From an uncultured Oscillospiraceae bacterium (GTDB lineage: Bacteria > Bacillota > Clostridia > Oscillospirales > Oscillospiraceae): a stretch of DNA of 9,629 bases. The stretch spans positions 1 through 9,629 of the forward strand of contig CANQZF010000051.1 of the NCBI GenBank assembly GCA_947628265.1. The letters are read 5' to 3'. This document shows, piece after piece, positions 1 to 5,577 of this stretch (positions are counted from its first letter, which is position 1; each line of letters starts with the position of its first letter). The notes beneath the pieces were generated by a model, which did no database searches, was not told the origin of the DNA, and saw nothing but the letters and a program-made list of their open reading frames with translations. Both the position numbers and the translations under genes were made by a program.

Positions 1-2
1 GC

Positions 3-401
3 TTCGGGCCCCAGATGCTCCTTGTCCAGCGCCACTGGATGGAGCTCATGTGGACAAAGCCAGAGACGGTGGAGCTTGTCCGGGAGCTCCGGGAAAAGGG
101 CTATGGGGTCTATTACCTCACCAATATGCCCAGGGATATGTGGGAAATTCTGACGGACCGGGGCCTCCGGGGCCTCTTCCACGGGGGCGTGGCGTCCTTC
201 GAGCTTGGCGTCACAAAGCCCCGCCCCACCATCTATCGGGAACTCCTGCGCCGCTGCGACCTCGACCCCCGCGAGTGCGTCTTCTTAGACGATATGCCCG
301 CGAACATCGCGGGAGCCGAGCGCGAGGGCATAAAAGGCGTCCTTTTCACCGACGCCCGATCCGCGAGAGGGGAGCTTGCGAAGCTTGGAGTGGACATATG
401 A
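3..401 (+). CDS. HAD-family hydrolase/phosphatase, 3' part (5' end outside window)
   Basis: The reading frame is open to the left window edge, and about 132 C-terminal residues are visible. HAD motif II appears as YLTNMP, motif III as the Lys in GVTKPRPTIY, and motif IV as VFLDDMPANIAGA, whose paired acidic residues bind Mg2+. The N-terminal nucleophile motif (DxDxT) must lie upstream. The segment resembles the subfamily IA sugar-phosphate phosphatases such as the YihX type, which remove phosphate from small cytosolic substrates; the actual substrate cannot be read from this fragment. The ATG at position 15 is inside the domain and is not the true start. The gene ends with TGA at 399-401, 10 bp before a hairpin terminator, so it is the last gene of its transcript. 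Confidence 0.85.
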   Translation, partial: FGPQMLLVQRHWMELMWTKPETVELVRELREKGYGVYYLTNMPRDMWEILTDRGLRGLFHGGVASFELGVTKPRPTIYRELLRRCDLDPRECVFLDDMPANIAGAEREGIKGVLFTDARSARGELAKLGVDI

Positions 402-411
402 CACAGCATCG

Positions 412-444
412 AGAGGCGGGTCCAGGACCCGCCTCTACGGTTTT
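412..444 (+). terminator. Intrinsic terminator after the HAD gene
   Basis: A perfect 12-base inverted repeat (412-423 with 425-436, arm AGAGGCGGGTCC) leaves a 3-nt loop when the innermost pair opens. It is followed by ACGG and then only four T (441-444). The stem is strong but the T-run is short and slightly offset, so efficiency is uncertain. Confidence 0.6.
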
Positions 445-477
445 AATGAGGTTTTTCCATAAAAAATGTCGGTCAGT

Positions 478-713
478 CATAACCTCCGGCTAAGCCGGAG
501 GCTTGATTAGGCCCTATAAGGGCCTTTTACCGGCAAGCGTCTCAAGACGCACTGAATTTCTGTCGCTTGCATCACTTGCCCTGCGACCCGTAAACGGGCT
601 TATCCGCTTATTTATGACGTGTTTGTATTCGTAGCCTGCCATTATAGTGGCTCGCTGCGCTCGATGCTTTTAGCTAAAGCCCATTTCCCCCCCCCGGCAT
701 AGCCGGGGGTTCC
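478..713 (-). mobile_element. Miniature IS200/IS605-like element without transposase
   Basis: Two hairpins of the same design bound the segment: 483-501 (8-bp stem CCTCCGGC, loop TAA) and 691-709 (8-bp stem CCCCCGGC, loop ATA). Short-stem subterminal hairpins are the end signature of IS200/IS605 elements, which a Y1 transposase recognises as single-stranded DNA. Inside lie further small hairpins at 509-525 (7 bp, followed by TTTT), 537-550, 587-598 and 666-680. On the minus strand a 42-codon remnant (642 down to 514) ends in a region with SPFTGR, reminiscent of the DPFTG tail of IS200-type TnpA. From memory, the minus-strand leader and trailer also resemble flanks of such transposases, suggesting an internal deletion derivative. 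There is no intact transposase or TnpB here. Exact ends are not determined, because these elements make no target duplication. Confidence 0.55.
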
Positions 714-731
714 ATTGACGCAACGGAAGAC

Positions 732-842
732 GGGCCGCCCAGTGTGCGGCCCGTACGACAAGTTTACGCGTTTATATCAACCGTTTTCGATTATCGCACC
801 ACCCGAATAACACGCCGTACGGGCCGCCGCCCAGGTTGGCCC
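732..842. repeat. REP-like inverted pair 1 (palindromes 732-752 and 821-842)
   Basis: Left unit: 7-bp arms GGGCCGC/GCGGCCC (9 bp counting the flanking AC/GT), oriented minus, with foot GTAC when read on that strand. Right unit: degenerate palindrome GGGCC...GGCCC, oriented plus, foot GTAC. The linker (753-820, 68 bp) carries ATTATCGCACC, which is also present in the linkers of pairs 2 and 3. This is the same head-to-head arrangement as a BIME. Confidence 0.65.
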
Positions 843-882
843 ATTTCCCCGTCCACCACATCGCCCTCTTAAGCCGCCGTAA

Positions 883-904
883 GGGCAGGACACCGTGCCG
901 GCCC
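883..904 (+). repeat. Degenerate REP-like palindrome (foot GTAA)
   Basis: A 22-bp unit with outer arms GGGCAGG/CCGGCCC (one mismatch), preceded by CCGTAA. It has the same unit length and the same position, just before a cloverleaf repeat, as the better conserved unit at 1585-1606. Confidence 0.45.
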
Positions 905-912
905 GTTCTTGG

Positions 913-1072
913 ATTTCCGCACCCACCCCCAAAAAAGGTTTGCGGCTGCGCCGCACATCAAATCATTCGCCGCGAAATTTTGCGGCGAAAACCGTTTTTG
1001 GGGACGGTGCGATTATTTTCACCGCAATACCACCCCACCAAGCAAGGGCCGATGAGGTCATCGGCCCCTACG
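913..1072. repeat. Long direct repeat, copy 1 (cloverleaf plus REP-like unit)
   Basis: This 160-bp segment recurs at 1616-1774 with about nine bases in ten identical. It comprises a cloverleaf-forming inverted repeat (about 917-1011), an AT-rich connector, and a REP-like palindrome at 1046-1067. The outer cloverleaf arms are CCGCACCC plus CCCCCAAAAAA on the left and TTTTTGGGG plus GGTGCG on the right. Inside are the hairpins GCGGC-TGC-GCCGC and a second one built on CGCCGC/GCGGCG. Confidence 0.8.
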
Positions 1073-1156
1073 ACAAGTTATTACATTTCAATCAAATGCT
1101 CCGATTATCGCACCGCCTGAAAAATAAGCCGTAGGGGTCGCCGTCCCCGGCGACCC
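1046..1156. repeat. REP-like inverted pair 2 (palindromes 1046-1067 and 1135-1156)
   Basis: Left unit has 9-bp arms GGGCCGATG/CATCGGCCC with loop AGGT, oriented minus, foot GTAG on that strand. Right unit has arms GGGTCGCCG/CGGCGACCC with loop TCCC, oriented plus, foot GTAG. The 67-bp linker contains CGATTATCGCACCGCC, matching the linkers of pairs 1 and 3. Confidence 0.75.
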
Positions 1157-1205
1157 GTCCCTCGATTATCATCCGGGCCTCTATTCAACGCAAAATGTCC
1201 CGTAG

Positions 1206-1227
1206 GGTCGGCTGCCCACAGCCGACC
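1206..1227 (+). repeat. REP-like palindrome (foot GTAG)
   Basis: Perfect 9-bp arms GGTCGGCTG/CAGCCGACC around loop CCCA, preceded by CCGTAG. The 33 bases at 1198-1230 are identical to 1577-1609. The spacing to the preceding unit (49 bp) equals that of the second copy. Confidence 0.75.
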
Positions 1228-1267
1228 GTTTCCTTGTTCTTCTCATTGCCTCCGGGCACCGCCGTAG

Positions 1268-1289
1268 GGGCCGCCTCTTTTGGCGGCCC
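1268..1289 (+). repeat. REP-like palindrome (foot GTAG)
   Basis: Perfect 8-bp arms GGGCCGCC/GGCGGCCC around a 6-nt loop TCTTTT, preceded by CCGTAG. It is a third consecutive plus-oriented unit. Confidence 0.7.
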
Positions 1290-1348
1290 GAATGAGTTGG
1301 ATGATTGGGCGGTTGCGATAAAACGAAAAATGTCGGTCAACGGAAGAT

Positions 1349-1370
1349 GGGCCGCCGTGGGCGGCGGCCC
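1349..1370 (-). repeat. REP-like palindrome (foot GTAC)
   Basis: Perfect 9-bp arms GGGCCGCCG/CGGCGGCCC around loop TGGG; the foot reads GTAC on the minus strand. Just downstream a separate small inverted repeat, TTTTTGG (1381-1387) with CCAAAAA (1400-1406), occupies the gap before the next unit. Confidence 0.7.
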
Positions 1371-1426
1371 GTACGGTGGATTTTTGGTTTCAGCGTTTGC
1401 CAAAAACGATTGCGTATCGGAGGAAC

Positions 1427-1535
1427 GGGTCGGCCAGTGTCCGGCCCCTACGGAACATTTTGCGTATAAACCAAACGTTTCCGGTTATCGTACCGCCATC
1501 CAACACACCGTAGGGGCCGATGACCACATCGGCCC
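1427..1535. repeat. REP-like inverted pair 3 (palindromes 1427-1447 and 1514-1535)
   Basis: Left unit has arms GGGTCGG/CCGGCCC with one G-T type mismatch, oriented minus, foot GTAG. Right unit has perfect arms GGGCCGATG/CATCGGCCC around ACCA, oriented plus, foot GTAG. The 66-bp linker contains GGTTATCGTACCGCC, a close variant of the linker motif in pairs 1 and 2. Confidence 0.75.
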
Positions 1536-1584
1536 GCCCTTCAATTAACCTCCCAACCCCTAATCAACGCGTACGCTCCCGTAG

Positions 1585-1606
1585 GGTCGGCTGCCCACAG
1601 CCGACC
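1585..1606 (+). repeat. REP-like palindrome (foot GTAG), copy of 1206-1227
   Basis: Identical to the unit at 1206-1227, including flanks over 33 bases. It lies 49 bp after the preceding unit and directly before cloverleaf copy 2. Confidence 0.75.
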
Positions 1607-1615
1607 GTTCCTCCG

Positions 1616-1774
1616 ATTTCCGCACCCGCCCCCAAAAAGGTTTGCGGCTGCGCCGCATATCAAATCATTCGCCGCAAATTTTTGCGGCGAAAACCGTTTT
1701 TGGGGAGGGTGCGGTTATTTTTACCGCAATATCACCCCACCGGGGACGGGCCGATGTGGTCATCGGCCCCTACG
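1616..1774. repeat. Long direct repeat, copy 2 (cloverleaf plus REP-like unit)
   Basis: Second copy of 913-1072. The outer arms are 1620-1643 and 1690-1714, pairing over about 24 bases with one mismatch and small bulges. They enclose a 5-6 bp hairpin at 1643-1657 and an 11-bp hairpin at 1668-1691 (arm TTCGCCGCAAA). Together they form a three-way junction if single-stranded or extruded. The segment ends with a perfect 9-bp palindrome at 1748-1769 (minus orientation, foot GTAG); its 27 bases including the foot equal the reverse complement of the unit at 1514-1535. Confidence 0.8.
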
Positions 1775-1803
1775 GCGCGTTTTTCAATTTTCCTCATTGG
1801 GGC

Positions 1804-1823
1804 GGTCCTTCGGGGCCTTTTTT
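1804..1823 (+). terminator. Possible short terminator between the repeat array and the next promoter
   Basis: GGTCC and GGGCC (one G-U pair) close a TTCG tetraloop, followed directly by six T (1818-1823). The 5-bp stem is short but the UUCG loop is stabilising. It would stop transcripts leaving the repeat array about 38 bp before the next promoter. Confidence 0.4.
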
Positions 1824-1860
1824 GTTTTGCGGCGCCGGCGGTAAAAGACGGGAAAATGTA

Positions 1861-1889
1861 TTGAAAATGGACCGGGGATATGATATACT
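1861..1889 (+). promoter_or_regulatory. Sigma-A type promoter for the PLP enzyme and dapF-murE
   Basis: -35 TTGAAA (1861-1866), 17-bp spacer, -10 TATACT (1884-1889), with a TG one base upstream of the -10 (extended -10). The predicted start near 1896 gives a leader of about 42 nt, too short for a T-box or SAM riboswitch; none is seen. Confidence 0.75.
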
Positions 1890-1937
1890 GTATCCAACCA
1901 TATGCCCAAGCACAAAATATGTACCTGAGGTGCGGAC

Positions 1938-3116
1938 ATGAAGAATTTTGACGAATATAAGGACGCGGGAGCGCGGGACGGGCTGAGCTTGGATTCTCAG
2001 GTGGTCCACGGGGCCACGGGGATCGATCCTATCACCGGCGCCGTCAGCTTCCCCATCTATCAGACGGCCACCTACAAGCACCACTCCATCACCGACAGGA
2101 CGGGCTACAACTACTCCCGGTGCATCAACCCCACCCGGGAGGAGGTGGAGCGGACCATGTGCATCCTGGAGGGGGGAGCCAGGGCCTACGCCCTCACCTC
2201 CGGCATGGCGGCCATCATGCTGGTGCTCTCCATCTTAAAGCCCGGGGACCACGTCATCTGCTCCAACGACGTGTACGGCGGCACCTCCAGGGCGGTGAAG
2301 GAGGTCCTGGCCCCCATGGGCGTTTCCAACACCAGCGTGGACCTTTCCAAAATGCCGGACCTCATGGCCGCCCTGAGGCCGGAGACGAGGATGATCTTCA
2401 TCGAGACCCCCACCAACCCCACTATGAAGGTGGCGGACATCGCCGCCATCGCTGCCGTCGCCCGTGAGCGCGGCATCCTCACCGTGGTGGACAACACGTT
2501 CCTCACGCCCTACTTCCAGCGCCCCCTCACCCTGGGCGCGGACATCGTCATCCACAGCGGCACCAAGTATCTGGGCGGCCACAACGACCTTTTGGCCGGC
2601 ATCGTGGTGCTGCGGGAACCGGAGCTGGGGCAGTGGTATGAAATTCGCAACCACGTAAACGGCGCGGGGCTGGGGCCCATGGACTCCTGGCTCTTACTCA
2701 GGGGCATGAAAACCCTGGCGCTGCGGATGCGCCGCCACAACGACAACGCCGTGAAGGTGGCAAATTGGCTTCGGAACCACCCCAAGGTGGAAAAGGTCTA
2801 CTTCGTGGGCTTTGACGACCACCCCGGCAAAGAGGTCACGGACCGCCAGACCACGGGCTACGGCGGGACCCTCTCCTTCCGGGTGGACTCCATGGAGACG
2901 GTGAACCAGATCCTTGACCGGGTGCGCCTCATCACCTTTGCCGAGAGTCTCGGCGGCGTGGAGTCCCTCATCACCCACCCCGTCAGCCGCACCCACACCG
3001 AGGTCCCGGAGGCGGACCGGCTGGCCTTGGGCATTACGGACACCCTTTTGCGCCTGTCCGTGGGCATCGAGGACCCGGACGACATCATTGCGGACCTTTC
3101 ACAAGCCATGCAGTAA
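1938..3116 (+). CDS. Cys/Met-metabolism PLP enzyme (cystathionine gamma-synthase/lyase family)
   Basis: The 392-residue product belongs to the fold-type I PLP enzymes of trans-sulfuration (cystathionine gamma-synthase, cystathionine lyases, O-acetylhomoserine sulfhydrylase). Visible motifs are YNYSR (57-61, the tyrosine and arginine reaching the neighbouring subunit's cofactor phosphate), LTSGMAA (86-92), the aspartate of VVDNTF (Asp185, contacts the PLP ring), SGTKYLGGH with the Schiff-base Lys210, ESLGGVESL (336-344), and LRLSVGIED with a substrate-carboxylate Arg (Arg372). Length is normal for the family (about 380-400). ATG 1938 is preceded by TGAGGTG at 1926-1932. The SLGGVESL version of the late motif fits gamma-synthase/gamma-lyase better than the classical beta-lyase, but the exact reaction cannot be fixed from sequence alone. 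The gene is first in a two-gene unit; the next start codon is 18 bp downstream. Confidence 0.9.
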   Translation: MKNFDEYKDAGARDGLSLDSQVVHGATGIDPITGAVSFPIYQTATYKHHSITDRTGYNYSRCINPTREEVERTMCILEGGARAYALTSGMAAIMLVLSILKPGDHVICSNDVYGGTSRAVKEVLAPMGVSNTSVDLSKMPDLMAALRPETRMIFIETPTNPTMKVADIAAIAAVARERGILTVVDNTFLTPYFQRPLTLGADIVIHSGTKYLGGHNDLLAGIVVLREPELGQWYEIRNHVNGAGLGPMDSWLLLRGMKTLALRMRRHNDNAVKVANWLRNHPKVEKVYFVGFDDHPGKEVTDRQTTGYGGTLSFRVDSMETVNQILDRVRLITFAESLGGVESLITHPVSRTHTEVPEADRLALGITDTLLRLSVGIEDPDDIIADLSQAMQ

Positions 3117-3134
3117 AAGTATCGGGGGACTGGC

Positions 3135-5453
3135 ATGAAATTTACGAAGATGCAGGCGTATGGCAACGACTATGTGTACATAGACGCCATCCATGAACGG
3201 CTTGACAATTTGCCCGGGCTTGCCCGGTTTCTCAGCAACAGGCACTTCGGCGTGGGCTCCGACGGCATCGTCCTCATTTGCCCCTCCCAAAAGGGGGACT
3301 TTCGTATGCGCATGTTCAACCCCGACGGCTCGGAGGGGGAGATGTGCGGCAACGCCCTGCGGAGCATGAGCATGTACGTCTATGAGCACAGGCTCACGGA
3401 CAAAACCGACCTTGTCATCGAGACGCTGGGCGGGATGCAGAGGGTGAAGCTCTTTGTGGAGAACGGCCACGTTCAAAATATTGAGGCCAACATCGGCGCG
3501 CCGGTGCTGGACACCCGGAAGATCCCCGTGGCGACGGATTTGCCGGAGTTTATTTCCCAACCCGTCCGGGTGCTGGACCGGGAATTTGAGATCACCGCCG
3601 TCTCCTGGGGCAACCCCCACGTGGCCATGTTTCTGGAGGAGGATTTATCCGATTTCGACGTGGAGCGGTACGGACGCGCCATTGAGAACAGGACGGAGCT
3701 CTTCCCCAACAAGACAAACGTCACCTTCGCCCATGTGGAGGACCGGGGGCACATCAGCATCCGGGAGTGGGAACGCAACTGCGGCGAGACCATCGGCTGC
3801 GGCACGGGCTGCTGCACGGCGGTGGCGGCGGCGGTTTTGACGGGGAGATGCGACCGGCGGGTCTCCGTCCGGCAGATCGGCGGGGTCCTGGAGGCCAACT
3901 GGGACGAGACGGAGGGCGTCATGTACATGAAGGGCCCCTCCCACATCGTCTTTGAGTCCGAGATCGACGTCTCCCACGTCACAAAGTACGCCCGGACTTT
4001 AAAAAATCTTCTGGAGGGTGTGGACTATACCCTCGTCCGGGGGAGCCTGGACACTGAGATCGCGGACATAAAGTATGACTCCCGGTTTGTCAATAAAAAC
4101 GACCTCTTTTTAGCGCGGGTCGGCAGCGCCTCCGACTCCCACGACTTCATCCCCTCGGCGGTGGAGCGGGGAGCGAAGGTGGTGGTCATCGAAAAGGATG
4201 TGGACGTTCCCGGGGACGTCACCGTGGTGAAGGTGGCCTCCTCCAAAAAGGCGCTGGCGCTGATGTCGGCGGCCTATTTTGGGCACCCGGCCTCGGAGCT
4301 GACCACCGTGGGCGTCACCGGCACCGCCGGGAAGACCTCCACCACGTTTATGCTGAAATCCATCCTGGAGCGGGCCGGGAAAAAGGTGGGCCTCATCGGG
4401 ACGGTGGGGGCGGACATCGCGGGGCGGAAAATTGAGCTCCACAACACCACCCCGGAGAGCTACGAGGTCCAGAAGCTCATGCGTCAGATGTGTGACGCCG
4501 GGTGCGAATACGCCGTGATGGAGGTCTCCTCCCAGGGGCTCAAGATGTCGAGGGTCGACGGCTTCACCTTTGACCTCGGGGCCTTCACCAACATCTCCCC
4601 GGACCACATCGGCCCCAACGAGCACGCGGATTTTGAGGAGTATCTTCAGTGCAAGAGCCTCCTTTTCCAAAAATGCCGGGTGGCGGCGGTGAACGCCGAC
4701 GACCCCCTGTGGGAGAAGGTCCTGGAGGGCCACACCTGCGGAGTGGTGACCTACGGCGTCAAGTCCCCCGAGGCCGACACGCGGGCGGAGGATGTGCGCT
4801 TTCTCATGGAGCCGGGCTTCATGGGTGTGGAGTACCGCGCCCCGGAGCTTGCGGAGGGGACGGTCCGCGTCAGCGTCCCGGGGAGATTTTCCGTTTACAA
4901 CAGCCTCTGCGCCATGACGCTTGCAAAACTTTTGAAAATCGACGCGGCGGCCTTTTCGGCGCTGTCGGAGATCTCCGTCAAGGGCCGGATGGAGCTTGTC
5001 AGCGCCGGGGAGACCTATAAGCTCATTGTGGACTATGCCCACAACGCCGACGAGATGAATATGCTCATGGAGACGGTGCTGGAGTACGCGCCTAAGCGCC
5101 TGGTGTGCGTCTTTGGCGGCGGCGGCAACCGGGCCCGGGCCCGGAGAGTGGACATGGGCCGCATCGCCGGAAAGCACGCGGACCTCTGCATCCTCACGGA
5201 GGACAACCCCCGGTATGAGGAGCTTTCGTCTATCAACCGGGACATCATCGAGGGCATCGAGGCCTCCGGCGGGCGGTACATCACCGTGGACGACCGGTAC
5301 GAGGCCATCAAATACGCCATCGCCACGGCGGAGCAGGGGGACGTCATCCTCCTCATCGGCAAGGGCCACGAGCAGTATCAGGAGGTCCGGGGCGTCCGCA
5401 GCTTCTGGGACGAGCGGGAGGCCGTGGAGCGGGCGGAAAAAGAGCTTCAATAG
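3135..5453 (+). CDS. dapF-murE: Fused diaminopimelate epimerase - MurE-type UDP-MurNAc-tripeptide ligase
   Basis: One uninterrupted 772-codon frame holds two cytoplasmic enzymes. Residues 1-276 are a full-length DapF, which converts LL-DAP to meso-DAP by a two-cysteine mechanism. They carry MQAYGNDYVYID, EMCGNALR with Cys71, and GETIGCGTG with the second catalytic Cys222. Residues about 287-772 are a Mur ligase of MurE type, which adds the third peptide residue to UDP-MurNAc-Ala-Glu with ATP. They carry the N-terminal GSLDTEI...YDSR region, P-loop TGTAGKTS (395-402), NTTPES (437-442), MEVSSQGL, Lys507 in QCKSLLF (probable carbamylated lysine), DYAHNADE (633-640), the meso-DAP selectivity motif DNPR (690-693), and KGHEQYQ. 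The junction (about 276-288) has no stop and no ATG; the first GTG (codon 296) lies past the expected MurE start. Odd points: SPDHIGPNEH replaces the usual RDHLDYHG-like motif, and FGGGGNRARARR replaces FGCGGDRDxxKR. The start ATG follows GGGGGA at 3124-3129. Confidence 0.93.
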   Translation: MKFTKMQAYGNDYVYIDAIHERLDNLPGLARFLSNRHFGVGSDGIVLICPSQKGDFRMRMFNPDGSEGEMCGNALRSMSMYVYEHRLTDKTDLVIETLGGMQRVKLFVENGHVQNIEANIGAPVLDTRKIPVATDLPEFISQPVRVLDREFEITAVSWGNPHVAMFLEEDLSDFDVERYGRAIENRTELFPNKTNVTFAHVEDRGHISIREWERNCGETIGCGTGCCTAVAAAVLTGRCDRRVSVRQIGGVLEANWDETEGVMYMKGPSHIVFESEIDVSHVTKYARTLKNLLEGVDYTLVRGSLDTEIADIKYDSRFVNKNDLFLARVGSASDSHDFIPSAVERGAKVVVIEKDVDVPGDVTVVKVASSKKALALMSAAYFGHPASELTTVGVTGTAGKTSTTFMLKSILERAGKKVGLIGTVGADIAGRKIELHNTTPESYEVQKLMRQMCDAGCEYAVMEVSSQGLKMSRVDGFTFDLGAFTNISPDHIGPNEHADFEEYLQCKSLLFQKCRVAAVNADDPLWEKVLEGHTCGVVTYGVKSPEADTRAEDVRFLMEPGFMGVEYRAPELAEGTVRVSVPGRFSVYNSLCAMTLAKLLKIDAAAFSALSEISVKGRMELVSAGETYKLIVDYAHNADEMNMLMETVLEYAPKRLVCVFGGGGNRARARRVDMGRIAGKHADLCILTEDNPRYEELSSINRDIIEGIEASGGRYITVDDRYEAIKYAIATAEQGDVILLIGKGHEQYQEVRGVRSFWDEREAVERAEKELQ

Positions 5454-5464
5454 AACGTCATAAC

Positions 5465-5503
5465 GCCGGGGAAGTCCGAAACACGGATTTCCCCGGCATT
5501 TTT
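5465..5503 (+). terminator. Strong intrinsic terminator after dapF-murE
   Basis: Arms 5465-5478 and 5484-5497 pair over 14 bases with a single G-U, around loop AAACA, and are followed by A and five T (5499-5503). The terminator starts 11 bp after the stop codon and separates this operon from the next promoter. Confidence 0.9.
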
Positions 5504-5516
5504 GGAAATTTACGGA

Positions 5517-5545
5517 TTGCAAAATGAGAATTCATTCATTATAAT
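5517..5545 (+). promoter_or_regulatory. Near-consensus sigma-A promoter for the methyltransferase-dprA-topA operon
   Basis: -35 TTGCAA (5517-5522), 17-bp spacer, perfect -10 TATAAT (5540-5545) in an AT-rich island unlike the surrounding GC-rich DNA. Transcription should begin near 5552, leaving a leader of about 26 nt. Confidence 0.85.
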
Positions 5546-5565
5546 AATATGTTAAAGAAATCATC

Positions 5566-5570
5566 GGGAG
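5566..5570 (+). promoter_or_regulatory. Ribosome binding site that decides the methyltransferase start
   Basis: GGGAG lies 7 nt before ATG 5578 but only 1 nt before an in-frame GTG at 5572, so the ATG is preferred and the protein has 248 rather than 250 residues. Confidence 0.7.
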
Positions 5571-5577
5571 AGTGGCC

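Larger units (their letters stand above)
445..1860. other. Long gene-free interval filled by repeats
   Basis: About 1.4 kb between the HAD gene terminator and the promoter at 1861. The left part (to about 713) is the miniature IS200/IS605-like element. From 732 to 1774 it is an ordered array of twelve 21-22 bp palindromes and two cloverleaf repeats. Open frames here on both strands are short, overlap one another and are largely made of repeat-derived residues; none has family motifs or a convincing ribosome binding site. No tRNA, rRNA or known riboswitch was recognised. Confidence 0.75.

Noticed and set aside
50..493. 147-codon plus-strand ORF
   Set aside because: Out-of-frame shadow of the HAD gene that runs into the terminator; Pro/Arg/Gly-rich with no motif.
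732..1769. CRISPR array
   Set aside because: The repeats vary in sequence and orientation, spacers differ in length and share motifs with one another, and no cas gene is present.
1890..1937. SAM riboswitch or T-box before the PLP enzyme gene
   Set aside because: The promoter at 1861-1889 leaves only about 42 nt of leader, and no matching core is seen upstream.
836..1941. Overlapping plus-strand ORFs of 79-117 codons in the repeat array (for example 1195-1548 and 1520-1864)
   Set aside because: They are translations of the palindromes and cloverleaf repeats, share residues only because the DNA repeats, overlap in different frames and have no family motifs or good ribosome binding sites.
4020..4028. 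Internal start giving a separate MurE from within the fusion (in-frame GTG at about codon 296)
   Set aside because: It would remove the conserved first helix (RTLKNLLEG), and no Shine-Dalgarno sequence with suitable spacing was evident.
4110..5522. 470-codon minus-strand ORF
   Set aside because: It is antisense to dapF-murE. Its length is explained by high GC at third positions removing stops, and its His/Gly/Arg/Val-rich translation shows no domain.
5572..5574. GTG start for the methyltransferase
   Set aside because: Only 1 nt from the GGGAG ribosome binding site; ATG 5578 has a normal 7-nt spacing.
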